Below the pieces are notes generated by a model. The model was given only the letters and a program-made list of their open reading frames with translations, made no database searches and had not been told where the DNA came from. Shown here in pieces: positions 35,740-43,191 of a DNA stretch of 64,000 bases. Where the stretch lies: contig CAZFEU010000001.1 of the NCBI GenBank assembly GCA_964517875.1, positions 1-64,000 on the forward strand, in the 5' to 3' direction. This DNA is from JAJPXC01 sp964517875. GTDB lineage: Bacteria; Bacteroidota; Bacteroidia; Bacteroidales; Muribaculaceae. Position numbers and translations under genes: made by a program. The stretch's first letter is position 1. Each line of letters starts with the position of its first letter.

Positions 35740-37048
35740 TTACGGGGGAGATAATCTGAAGCATATTATTAACCAGAGTTGTCAGATCTTCATCAGAAAT
35801 GATGTATGGAGGCATTATGTACACCAGTTTGCCAAATGGGCGCACCCATATGCCTCGTTCTACACATTGCCGCTGAAAACTCTCGACATCTACAGGCTCT
35901 TTCATCTCGATAACGCCGATTGAACCTATAGAGCGAACTTCCGCTACATTGTCAAAATGTGCTGCAGGTGCAATGAGCTGTGTTATTTTTGCATTGAGAT
36001 GTTCCAGGCGCATCTTCATATCCTGTGTCTGGAGCAGTCTGATCGACGCAATGGCAATTGCACATGCGAGCGGATTTCCCATAAAGGTAGGACCATGCAT
36101 AAGTACACCGGCTTCACCCTTGGATAATGTAACTGCCACATCCTCGGTAGTAAGCACGGCGCTCATCGTCAGATATCCGGCGGTCAGTCCCTTGCCAATG
36201 CACATTATGTCAGGCTCCACACCAGCATGTTCCCACGCAAACAGTCGTCCTGTGCGCCAAAAGCCGGTTGCTATTTCATCGAAAATGAGCAATAATCCGT
36301 ATTTATCGCACAGCTTTCGTGCCTCAACAAGATATTGCGGTGAGTATATCCTCATGCCGCCGGCCCCCTGCACAATCGGCTCGAGAATCAGGGCTGCAAG
36401 TGTGTTATGATGCTCTTCAATAATGCGTTTTAAGGGTTCAATATCAGTTGGATCCCATGGTGCGCCGTAAGGTGTCTGTGGCGCCGGCGCGAAGAAGCGT
36501 ATAGGGAGAGCTGGGCCAAACGCCCCATGCATACCGGTAACCGGGTCGCAAACGCTCATCGCATTCCATGTGTCACCATGGTATCCGGAGCGGATTGTTA
36601 CGAAATCGGTTTTGTCATGGCGTCCACTCGTTGCTATGGCATACTGTACAGCTATTTTCATCGCCACCTCCACCGCTACAGACCCTGAGTCGGCATAAAA
36701 CACATTATGCATCGATGGTGGTGCCATATTCAGGAGAAGTTTTCCTAATTCGATCGCTGGCTCATGAGTCAACCCGCCAAACATTACATGGCTCATCTGT
36801 GACAACTGCTGCGTTGCAGCAGCGTTTATTACCGGATGATTATACCCATGTATAACGCACCACCACGACGACATACCGTCAATCAACTCAGTGCCGTCGG
36901 CCAGCTTTAGTCTTACGCCATCGGCCGAAACCACTTTGAAAGTAGGAAGTGGATCGATAGCAGATGTATAAGGGTGCCATAAGTGCTTGCGGTCCCAAGC
37001 GTCGGATATCTTGTCAAAGTCTACTTTTCCCATTGGTATAAATAGCAT
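35720..37048 (-). CDS. bioA: Adenosylmethionine-8-amino-7-oxononanoate aminotransferase
   Basis: A 442-residue class III aminotransferase using SAM as amino donor to make 7,8-diaminopelargonic acid. Markers are KHLWHPYTS near residue 22, DGMSSWWCVIHGYNHP near 57-72 (BioA-specific), YHGDTWNAMSV, FDEIATGFWRTG, and the PLP lysine in CIGKGLTAGY near residue 281. The ATG at 37033 (MGKVDFDK) is an equally good start. It is first in the bio operon, with a promoter box at 37065-37072. Confidence 0.95.
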   Translation of the reverse strand: MLFIPMGKVDFDKISDAWDRKHLWHPYTSAIDPLPTFKVVSADGVRLKLADGTELIDGMSSWWCVIHGYNHPVINAAATQQLSQMSHVMFGGLTHEPAIELGKLLLNMAPPSMHNVFYADSGSVAVEVAMKIAVQYAIATSGRHDKTDFVTIRSGYHGDTWNAMSVCDPVTGMHGAFGPALPIRFFAPAPQTPYGAPWDPTDIEPLKRIIEEHHNTLAALILEPIVQGAGGMRIYSPQYLVEARKLCDKYGLLLIFDEIATGFWRTGRLFAWEHAGVEPDIMCIGKGLTAGYLTMSAVLTTEDVAVTLSKGEAGVLMHGPTFMGNPLACAIAIASIRLLQTQDMKMRLEHLNAKITQLIAPAAHFDNVAEVRSIGSIGVIEMKEPVDVESFQRQCVERGIWVRPFGKLVYIMPPYIISDEDLTTLVNNMLQIISPVNGYNKE

Positions 37049-37064
37049 TGTGAGAATGCGACTA

Positions 37065-37072
37065 CAAAATTA
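37065..37072 (-). promoter_or_regulatory. -7 promoter box for the bio operon
   Basis: Minus strand TAATTTTG, fitting TAnnTTTG, 16 bases before the longer bioA start. A -33 match at 20 bases is only partial (CTG). No biotin-operator-like palindrome is evident around it. Confidence 0.5.
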
Positions 37073-37107
37073 GCAAAATTCACTGATATCATCAGCTATA
37101 TACACGT

Positions 37108-37135
37108 AAAAAGGGTTGCCGTTGAAGGCAACCCT
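37108..37135 (-). terminator. Terminator after the DUF308 gene
   Basis: A 9-bp stem AGGGTTGCC/GGCAACCCT (37112-37120 with 37127-37135) around a 6-base loop. In the minus-strand direction it is followed by a T-run (the A-run at 37108-37112 on the plus strand). It isolates the DUF308 gene from the bio operon downstream. Confidence 0.85.
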
Positions 37136-37161
37136 AAAAGTTCAGTTATTTATTTCTGGAT

Positions 37162-37722
37162 TTATTCGTTTCCGCTGTCAACGGGCTTCATATCGTAGGA
37201 TGACATTGCGATTGTGAATCCCCAATAGATAAATGCGAGGGCGGTAAGGAAGCTAACCATCATCATATCCTGTAACCAACCTGCTTCGAGGAAGAAGAAT
37301 CCAATGAGGATCAACAGGATACCATTGATCAGATACAACCACCAATAGCGACGTTGACGTGAGCTAACTGAGCCTACAAGCGCTTCAAAGCCCCAAAAGA
37401 GGAAAATGAAAGCCAGGAAGTAGGGTAGTATAAATTCTGACAAGATTACTGAGCGTACCATAAGGAAGCCGATGAACATATCAATCACGCCTCCCGCAAG
37501 CCACCAGCCCCATCCACGCGGACGGTTGACGCCTGCCGACACACAAAGTTGAACGATACCGGCGAGGATAAGTAACCAACCGAAAATCTGAGATGCTACA
37601 GCATATCCGGCTGCAGGCCAGAACCAGTAGGCAAACCCTCCTACTACCATCAAAATACCAACGACAAGGACAATCCACCAATACTTTGACTGTCCTAAAT
37701 AGTTAAATTGTAAGGCTTTCAT
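37162..37722 (-). CDS. DUF308/HdeD-like membrane protein
   Basis: A 186-residue inner-membrane protein with about six hydrophobic segments in closely spaced pairs (for example WWIVLVVGILMVVGGFAYWF and IFGWLLILAGIVQLCVSAG). The repeated short-helix pattern with Gly and Trp fits the DUF308/HdeD family, linked to acid-stress in enterobacteria but uncharacterised in Bacteroidota. It is a single-gene unit with its own terminator. The upstream 189 bases are extremely AT-rich. Confidence 0.85.
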   Translation of the reverse strand: MKALQFNYLGQSKYWWIVLVVGILMVVGGFAYWFWPAAGYAVASQIFGWLLILAGIVQLCVSAGVNRPRGWGWWLAGGVIDMFIGFLMVRSVILSEFILPYFLAFIFLFWGFEALVGSVSSRQRRYWWLYLINGILLILIGFFFLEAGWLQDMMMVSFLTALAFIYWGFTIAMSSYDMKPVDSGNE

Positions 37723-37860
37723 AGTTAATAATTTTTTAGATTAATTTTTTGTTTAAATTGTTGTTTCGCTTTTGTAATTATAACAATCGTTTATTAATTT
37801 TGTTTTTGCTTGTTAAATTAAAATGATAATAAAACATATCATAGTTGATGGGTTCAAAAA

Positions 37861-37892
37861 TTTGTGGAATATAGTGGATTTGTTTAATTTTG
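37861..37892 (+). promoter_or_regulatory. Consensus promoter for ferredoxin-thyA-folA operon
   Basis: TTTG at 37861-37864, a 20-base spacer, TAATTTTG at 37885-37892. Predicted transcript start near 37899, leaving a leader of about 13 bases before the ATG at 37912. Confidence 0.8.
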
Positions 37893-37911
37893 TGGTGCAA
37901 TAGCACACTCA

Positions 37912-38769
37912 ATGGGCCGTATACTCAAATATGCACGTATCATAATATCAGCGATTATTTTGCTGATGGTCACCGCATTGTTGGCCGCACCTACCCCTAT
38001 TATCATAGATATTGCGCATTGGATAGTTGAAATACAGCTCTTTACGCTTGCTTTGACATTCTCTGTAGGATGGTTTATGCTATGGATTGCCATCACCCTT
38101 GTGTTTGGTCGTATATATTGCTCCACCATATGCCCGTTAGGTACGTTGATGGACATATTCTCAAGTTTGCGACGTAGACGTATCTATCGTTTCGTAGCAC
38201 CCATGGCCAGACTTCGATATCTTATACTCACGTTAGCCGTAATTTCGGCTATCCTCGGTATTAGTTGGATATATCAATATCTTGACCCTTATAGCGATTT
38301 TGCAATTATAATTGATGCTTTTTCACATCTTGGTGAGGCATCAGTAATAGGGTTGGTTATCGCGATGGTGCTATTGGCTATTGTAATCGCTGCTGCTTTA
38401 TGGCGAGGACGTATATTGTGCAATACTCTTTGTCCTGTGGGCACGACCTTGGGCTCAGTGAGCCGCTACTCGATAATGCATATTGATATCGATACTGACC
38501 TCTGCGTCAACTGTCGGCGGTGTGCCGATGTGTGCAAAGCCCAATGCATCGACCTGAATGACCACGTAGTCGATTCATCGCGGTGCGTCAATTGCTTCAA
38601 CTGCCTACCCGTATGTCCCAATGACGCAATACATTATACTACTCAACGGAAACAACTGTCAATACCCATGATGCAGGCGCTTTCGACAGGAGCTGCTTCG
38701 GCAATGACATCACCCTGCGCATCGGCGAGGACAAAAATGAATAATAACAAGAATATCAATCCAAGATGA
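37912..38769 (+). CDS. NapH-like membrane 4Fe-4S protein
   Basis: A 285-residue membrane ferredoxin of the NapH/NosR/RdxA-like group. About four hydrophobic helices (roughly 8-29, 38-62, 95-120, 137-162) are joined by cytoplasmic CSTICPLGT and CNTLCPVGT motifs, typical of this group. Two 4Fe-4S sites follow: CVNCRRCADVCK near residue 199 and CVNCFNCLPVCP near residue 225. It should pass electrons between quinol and a soluble partner. The last 45 residues are polar and low in complexity. Some Bacteroidota homologues are longer, so this may be a short form. The stop overlaps the thyA start (ATGA). Confidence 0.85.
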   Translation: MGRILKYARIIISAIILLMVTALLAAPTPIIIDIAHWIVEIQLFTLALTFSVGWFMLWIAITLVFGRIYCSTICPLGTLMDIFSSLRRRRIYRFVAPMARLRYLILTLAVISAILGISWIYQYLDPYSDFAIIIDAFSHLGEASVIGLVIAMVLLAIVIAAALWRGRILCNTLCPVGTTLGSVSRYSIMHIDIDTDLCVNCRRCADVCKAQCIDLNDHVVDSSRCVNCFNCLPVCPNDAIHYTTQRKQLSIPMMQALSTGAASAMTSPCASARTKMNNNKNINPR

Positions 38770-39560
38770 AACAATATCTCGAACTGTTGCAACATATTCT
38801 CGACCACGGTACTGAAGTGCCCGACCGTACAGGCACAGGCACTCTCTCAACATTCGGATATCAGATGCGTTTTGACTTGAGTAAGGGTTTTCCTTTGCTG
38901 ACTACTAAGAAATTGCATCTAAAGTCAATAATATATGAGCTTCTGTGGTTTCTTGCCGGCGATACTAATGTGAAGTATCTGCAAGACAATGGCGTGAGGA
39001 TATGGAATGAATGGGCTGATCCCGATGGCGATCTTGGTCACATTTATGGATATCAATGGCGTTCGTGGCCCGATTATAATGGGGGGCATATCGATCAGAT
39101 CACCCAAGCAATAGAAACAATTAAGTCTGACCCCCATTGTCGGCGTAATATTGTGAGTGCATGGAATGTGGCCGACCTTAAGAATATGAATCTGCCACCC
39201 TGTCACGCATTTTTCCAATTTTACGTTGCCAATGGCAAATTGAGTCTGCAATTATATCAACGGAGTGCCGATTCATTCCTTGGGGTGCCATTCAACATCG
39301 CATCCTATGCATTGCTCACTATGATGGTAGCCCAAGTTACAGGGCTTGAACCAGGAGAGTTTGTGCACACATTGGGCGACGCTCACCTATATCTTAACCA
39401 TCTTGATCAAGCACGACTACAGCTTACCCGAGAGCCGCGACCCCTTCCCCGAATGCTAATTAATAATGACGTGAAGTCAATATTCGATTTCACCTACGAT
39501 GATTTTAAGCTCGAAGGTTACGACCCACATCCACATATAAAAGCCATCGTATCAGTATGA
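38766..39560 (+). CDS. thyA: Thymidylate synthase
   Basis: A 264-residue ThyA converting dUMP and 5,10-methylenetetrahydrofolate to dTMP and dihydrofolate. It begins MKQYLELLQHILDHGTEVPDRTGTGT-like with the phosphate-binding Arg, and the catalytic Cys lies in LPPCHAFFQFYV near residue 146. RSADSFLGVPFNIASYA and the C-terminal IKAIVSV-type end are intact. It overlaps folA by 4 bases, which pairs dihydrofolate production with its recycling. Confidence 0.98.
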   Translation: MKQYLELLQHILDHGTEVPDRTGTGTLSTFGYQMRFDLSKGFPLLTTKKLHLKSIIYELLWFLAGDTNVKYLQDNGVRIWNEWADPDGDLGHIYGYQWRSWPDYNGGHIDQITQAIETIKSDPHCRRNIVSAWNVADLKNMNLPPCHAFFQFYVANGKLSLQLYQRSADSFLGVPFNIASYALLTMMVAQVTGLEPGEFVHTLGDAHLYLNHLDQARLQLTREPRPLPRMLINNDVKSIFDFTYDDFKLEGYDPHPHIKAIVSV

Positions 39561-40045
39561 CAATTACAATTATAGCCGCCATCGCCGCCGGCGGAGCAAT
39601 TGGTCGCAACGGCGACTTGTTGTTTCATATCTCCGATGATCTTAAGCGATTCAAGCAACTCACCGTCGGACACACAGTGATTATGGGTCGTAGAACATTT
39701 GAATCATTGCCGGGCGGTGCGCTACCACGCCGACGAAACATTGTAATCACCCGCAACCCGGACTACACAAAGGAAGGTATAGAGACCTATACATCGCTCG
39801 ATGATGCTCTTGATGCTCTTGATGATACCGACGATGTTTACATAATTGGAGGAGGGCAGATTTACAAAGAGGCAATCGATCTCGCCGACCGATTGGAGCT
39901 GACACTGATTGACGCGAAGGTTGAGGATGCTGACACTTTTTTCCCTCGCTTCGATACTTCGGAGTGGGAGTTGGTTTTTCTTTCGCCCGACCACACTGAC
40001 CCCGTAAGTGGCGTCACTTACCGCTTCGCCACTTACGAGTCGTGA
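39557..40045 (+). CDS. folA: Dihydrofolate reductase
   Basis: A 162-residue DHFR regenerating tetrahydrofolate with NADPH. AAIAAGGAIGRNGDLLFHISDDLKRF at the N-terminus carries the Asp/Glu substrate-binding region, and GHTVIMGRRTFESLP and VYIIGGGQIYKEA are the NADPH-binding signatures. The usual Trp of the GxxxxLPW motif is replaced (GDLLFHIS). It ends the ferredoxin-thyA-folA operon; a weak hairpin follows at 40042-40064. Confidence 0.97.
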   Translation: MTITIIAAIAAGGAIGRNGDLLFHISDDLKRFKQLTVGHTVIMGRRTFESLPGGALPRRRNIVITRNPDYTKEGIETYTSLDDALDALDDTDDVYIIGGGQIYKEAIDLADRLELTLIDAKVEDADTFFPRFDTSEWELVFLSPDHTDPVSGVTYRFATYES

Positions 40046-40064
40046 GTGTAGTGGAATCACTCAC
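40042..40064. terminator. Weak hairpin between convergent genes
   Basis: A 7-bp stem GTGAGTG/CACTCAC with a 9-base loop between folA and the convergent phosphoesterase gene. There is no strong T-run, so termination is uncertain. Confidence 0.4.
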
Positions 40065-40067
40065 TTA

Positions 40068-41906
40068 TTAATCACGAGGGGTGATTCGGTAAATCGTACC
40101 TTCTATTAGCGATAGGTAAACGTCGGAGGTTGTGGGGTCAAGGTCGATTCCATTAACTTCGGATGATCCCAGTTTAATATTTGTCACATGCTTGCCGTCG
40201 GGTGTGACAATTGCGATGTGTCCTCGACGCGAACCAGCGTAAATGAGTCCATCGCGCTCGGCTACGATACATGGCGCATGTTCATATCCGAATCCAAGGT
40301 CGACGGTCCACAGCTCTTTGAAATCGGGAGCGGTAAGGTCAACAGCAACTAACTCACCATCCATGGTTTTTGCGTAAGCACGCGAACCATCCTGGCTTAC
40401 TCCGAGCGATTCGCGATATTTGTGGTCTTTATTACGCCATATAGTTTTACCGTTGTTTCGATCGATGGCTGTCATATAGCGGTCGGGGGCCACAATTACC
40501 ACCTTGTCGTCAGTCACAACAGGGACACAGTTGCCAGGACCAAGCATATTGGCTGATTTACCATTGTTCCACTTCCAACGGAGTGTTCCATCGTTTTTGT
40601 TCAGACAATATAAATATGTGTCCCATGCACCAAAAATCACATCGTCGCCATCAACCACAGGTGCAGCCTGGCAGTAATTAGCAAGAGAATTATTGCGCCA
40701 TATCAATTCGCCTGTATTTATGTCGTAGCATTCCATTTTTTTGTATCCACCTTGGTAAAGACGACCATCCACTATAAGACCATCGGCTACATAAGGGCCA
40801 TCGGAACGCACAACAGAATAGGCCGAACCGGTGCGAGAGTCGATAAAACGTAAAGCATCATCGGCGCTGGGTATTGCTACTATGGTGTCGTATGCTGATG
40901 AACGTGAGAATAGTGAAGCTCCGGTGACTCTTGACCAGATTTCTTGGCCGTTTACCTTGTCAACAGCTTTCACATCGCCAAGCGAAGTGCCGTAATACAC
41001 TTTGTCAGTGTCAATACCAAGTCGGGTGAAAATTGATGCACTGTCAGCAACAATGCGACTAATCGCCAGTGTTTTCCCATTCACATTTACAGTGGTATCG
41101 CTCAATGTAGTTACGGCCCAAGTCAGGTCGGGGCGGGGGGTTGATGTGCCGAAGGCTTGAATCCGTTCAGCAGGTTGATTAAGACGTTTCTGGTAGAAAA
41201 TAACAGAGTCAGAGGTAACATCCATAAGTGTATAACCATAGTCGCCGTTGCGGCAGTCAAGAGCCCTCACCATCATGCAGGGAATGTCGCCACATTGATA
41301 GGGCCGGTTCACATGATAGTGTCCGTTGACGTGGACTACAGTGGGGTAACGGTGGAGTATTTCGGCATAAGCCTGATAGTTGTCAAGATCGTCCTGCAAA
41401 GGATAATGGTTGAATGACACTACACGCCGCCCGTCTGTGGCTTTCTCTGCAAGCGTTGCATCCAGCCAGTGAAGATCTTCCTGTTTTATGTGTCCATCTC
41501 CCATCTTCATAAATGGCCCACAATTGATACCAATAATCACAAGCGAATCGGTAGTAGTAACAAACCGGTCGTTACCCCATATTTCGTTGAAAGTACGGGT
41601 AGCTGACTGGCTCCAGTTATTCTCGTGGTTGCCGGGGAGTACATATAGGGGTTGCTTAATGTTGTCAAGAATAGATTTTATATTATATAACTGTTCATCA
41701 GACCCTTCATTGGTCAGGTCACCGTCAAGCACAACGATGTCGATGCCAGATGTAGTGTTTATTTCGTTAACAACTTGACGCAATATAGTGTCGTTGGCGT
41801 TATGCGGAGTAACATGCACGTCACTAAGCACTGCGATGCGGTAAGCAGATGCCGTTGTGGCTAAGAGCGATAGACTGATTAAGGGTAATACCTTACGTAG
41901 TTTCAT
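40068..41906 (-). CDS. Exported metallophosphoesterase with PQQ-like propeller
   Basis: A 612-residue exported protein. Signal peptide residues 1-21 end TASA. The calcineurin-like phosphoesterase domain (about 23-230) shows the metal-binding motifs DVH, DGDLTNEG, LPGNHEN, FNHYPL and VNGHYHVN in order. From about residue 265 to the end is a beta-propeller of PQQ-like repeats (IWSRVTG, LIWRNNS, LRWKWNNG, TIWRNKDHK, YAGSRRGHIAIV). Periplasmic or surface location is likely. The propeller may bind a ligand or partner; no PQQ-enzyme active-site residues are evident. Substrate unknown. Confidence 0.9.
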   Translation of the reverse strand: MKLRKVLPLISLSLLATTASAYRIAVLSDVHVTPHNANDTILRQVVNEINTTSGIDIVVLDGDLTNEGSDEQLYNIKSILDNIKQPLYVLPGNHENNWSQSATRTFNEIWGNDRFVTTTDSLVIIGINCGPFMKMGDGHIKQEDLHWLDATLAEKATDGRRVVSFNHYPLQDDLDNYQAYAEILHRYPTVVHVNGHYHVNRPYQCGDIPCMMVRALDCRNGDYGYTLMDVTSDSVIFYQKRLNQPAERIQAFGTSTPRPDLTWAVTTLSDTTVNVNGKTLAISRIVADSASIFTRLGIDTDKVYYGTSLGDVKAVDKVNGQEIWSRVTGASLFSRSSAYDTIVAIPSADDALRFIDSRTGSAYSVVRSDGPYVADGLIVDGRLYQGGYKKMECYDINTGELIWRNNSLANYCQAAPVVDGDDVIFGAWDTYLYCLNKNDGTLRWKWNNGKSANMLGPGNCVPVVTDDKVVIVAPDRYMTAIDRNNGKTIWRNKDHKYRESLGVSQDGSRAYAKTMDGELVAVDLTAPDFKELWTVDLGFGYEHAPCIVAERDGLIYAGSRRGHIAIVTPDGKHVTNIKLGSSEVNGIDLDPTTSDVYLSLIEGTIYRITPRD

Positions 41907-41974
41907 GATTGGTTATTAAATATGTCTAAATAATTGTGATAGCGCGAAGTTACGAAATATTTTGGTCAAAGACG

Positions 41975-41998
41975 TGGCAATTATGGCCATTATTGCCA
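41975..41998. promoter_or_regulatory. Imperfect palindrome, possible operator
   Basis: A 24-base inverted repeat centred on GGCC: TGGCAATTATGG and CCATTATTGCCA, one mismatched pair in twelve. It sits between the divergent phosphoesterase gene and second RND operon, 30 bases upstream of the operon's -7 box, where a regulator could act. No regulator gene is adjacent. Confidence 0.4.
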
Positions 41999-42027
41999 CT
42001 CGCTAACATTAAGGTAAGAATAATTAT

Positions 42028-42035
42028 TATCTTTG
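42028..42035 (+). promoter_or_regulatory. -7 promoter box for second RND operon
   Basis: TATCTTTG, a perfect TAnnTTTG, about 105 bases upstream of the adaptor ATG at 42141, which would leave a leader of about 100 bases. No -33 TTTG at the expected spacing; a palindrome lies at 41975-41998 just upstream. Confidence 0.5.
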
Positions 42036-42140
42036 TTGAGCAGGCACTATATTCACTTTATTTCATAACCAAGTATCATACTGTTTAAGGTGAACAAAAA
42101 TTTATTTATAAGTGTTAAAACAGAAATTATCACATAAAAT

Positions 42141-43181
42141 ATGAACGTTTCAACAAAATTTACAAGTGCATGTTTGATGTCGTTATTGATGACATCTTGC
42201 CATAAAGAGAAAGAGGCCACAGTACAGGAGCCTATAAGAGTGGATATTACAGCTGTAGAGGCTACTGAAGTAACAAAAGGTCGCACATATTCGGGCACTG
42301 TTGAGGAGTCGAGTGGCACAGCGGTGAGCTTTGCCACAGCCGGAACTATCAATACAGTGAATGTAAATGTTGGTGATAGGGTGAATAAAGGGCAGCTTAT
42401 AGCCACGGTAGATGGATCAAATCTTCAAAACGCTTATGCTATCTCACAGGCTACTCTAAACCAAGCCCAGGATACCTACAACAGAATGAAGCAGTTGCAT
42501 GAAGCCAACGCACTACCCGACATCAAGTGGGTTGAAGCTCAAAATGCGTTGAAATCGGCGCAAAGTGCTGCTGCCATTGCTCACAAGGGGTTAAGCGACG
42601 CCTCATTGTATGCGCCCCAAAGCGGATACGTGTCCGAGAAGTTTCTGGATGCGGGTATGAATGCCGCCCCTGGCATACCTGTTGTGAAGATTGTAGATAT
42701 ATCTAAAGTTAAGATTTCCATACCGGTGCCTGAGAATGAAATTTCGGCGGTGAGCGACAATGCCGTTGCTACAATTACTGTAGGAGCCCTCGGTGACAAA
42801 AAATTTACTGGACATCTTGTAGAAAAAGGAGTGTCGGCCAACTCGCTGTCGCGCACCTATAGTGTGAAATTTGAAGTCGACAACACTACAGGCGAGTTGC
42901 TCCCCGGTATGGTATGTGATGTAACCATTGACAATGCCCAGGCACAGCACGCCTTGACATTGCCAATTGACGCTGTGCTTCTTGATGCCGACAATCAAAA
43001 TTTTGTGTGGATAGCAAAAAACGGTAAAGCCCATAAGCAGATTGTGAGAGTCGGTGGTTTTACTTCGTCAACTCAACTCATCATTAACGAAGGTCTTGAG
43101 CAAGGTGATTCTGTGATTGTTAGAGGCCAGCAGAAGGTGAGCAATGGTACTCCGGTTGTAAATATTGACAGCGAAAAGTAG
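42141..43181 (+). CDS. RND efflux adaptor lipoprotein
   Basis: A 346-residue membrane fusion protein, here a lipoprotein: the signal peptide ends in a lipobox MTSC near residue 20. The biotinyl-lipoyl-like half VNVGDRVNKGQLIATVDG is near residue 76, a hairpin of Ala/Gln-rich helices follows (about 95-150), and the second half APQSGYVSEKFLDAGMN is near 158. The N-terminal membrane helix of the first adaptor (16988) is absent. The pump gene begins 10 bases downstream. Confidence 0.93.
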   Translation: MNVSTKFTSACLMSLLMTSCHKEKEATVQEPIRVDITAVEATEVTKGRTYSGTVEESSGTAVSFATAGTINTVNVNVGDRVNKGQLIATVDGSNLQNAYAISQATLNQAQDTYNRMKQLHEANALPDIKWVEAQNALKSAQSAAAIAHKGLSDASLYAPQSGYVSEKFLDAGMNAAPGIPVVKIVDISKVKISIPVPENEISAVSDNAVATITVGALGDKKFTGHLVEKGVSANSLSRTYSVKFEVDNTTGELLPGMVCDVTIDNAQAQHALTLPIDAVLLDADNQNFVWIAKNGKAHKQIVRVGGFTSSTQLIINEGLEQGDSVIVRGQQKVSNGTPVVNIDSEK

Positions 43182-43191
43182 ACACAAGGTT

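Noticed and set aside
43165..43191. Longer start of the second RND pump
   Set aside because: Would overlap the adaptor gene and adds residues without family support.
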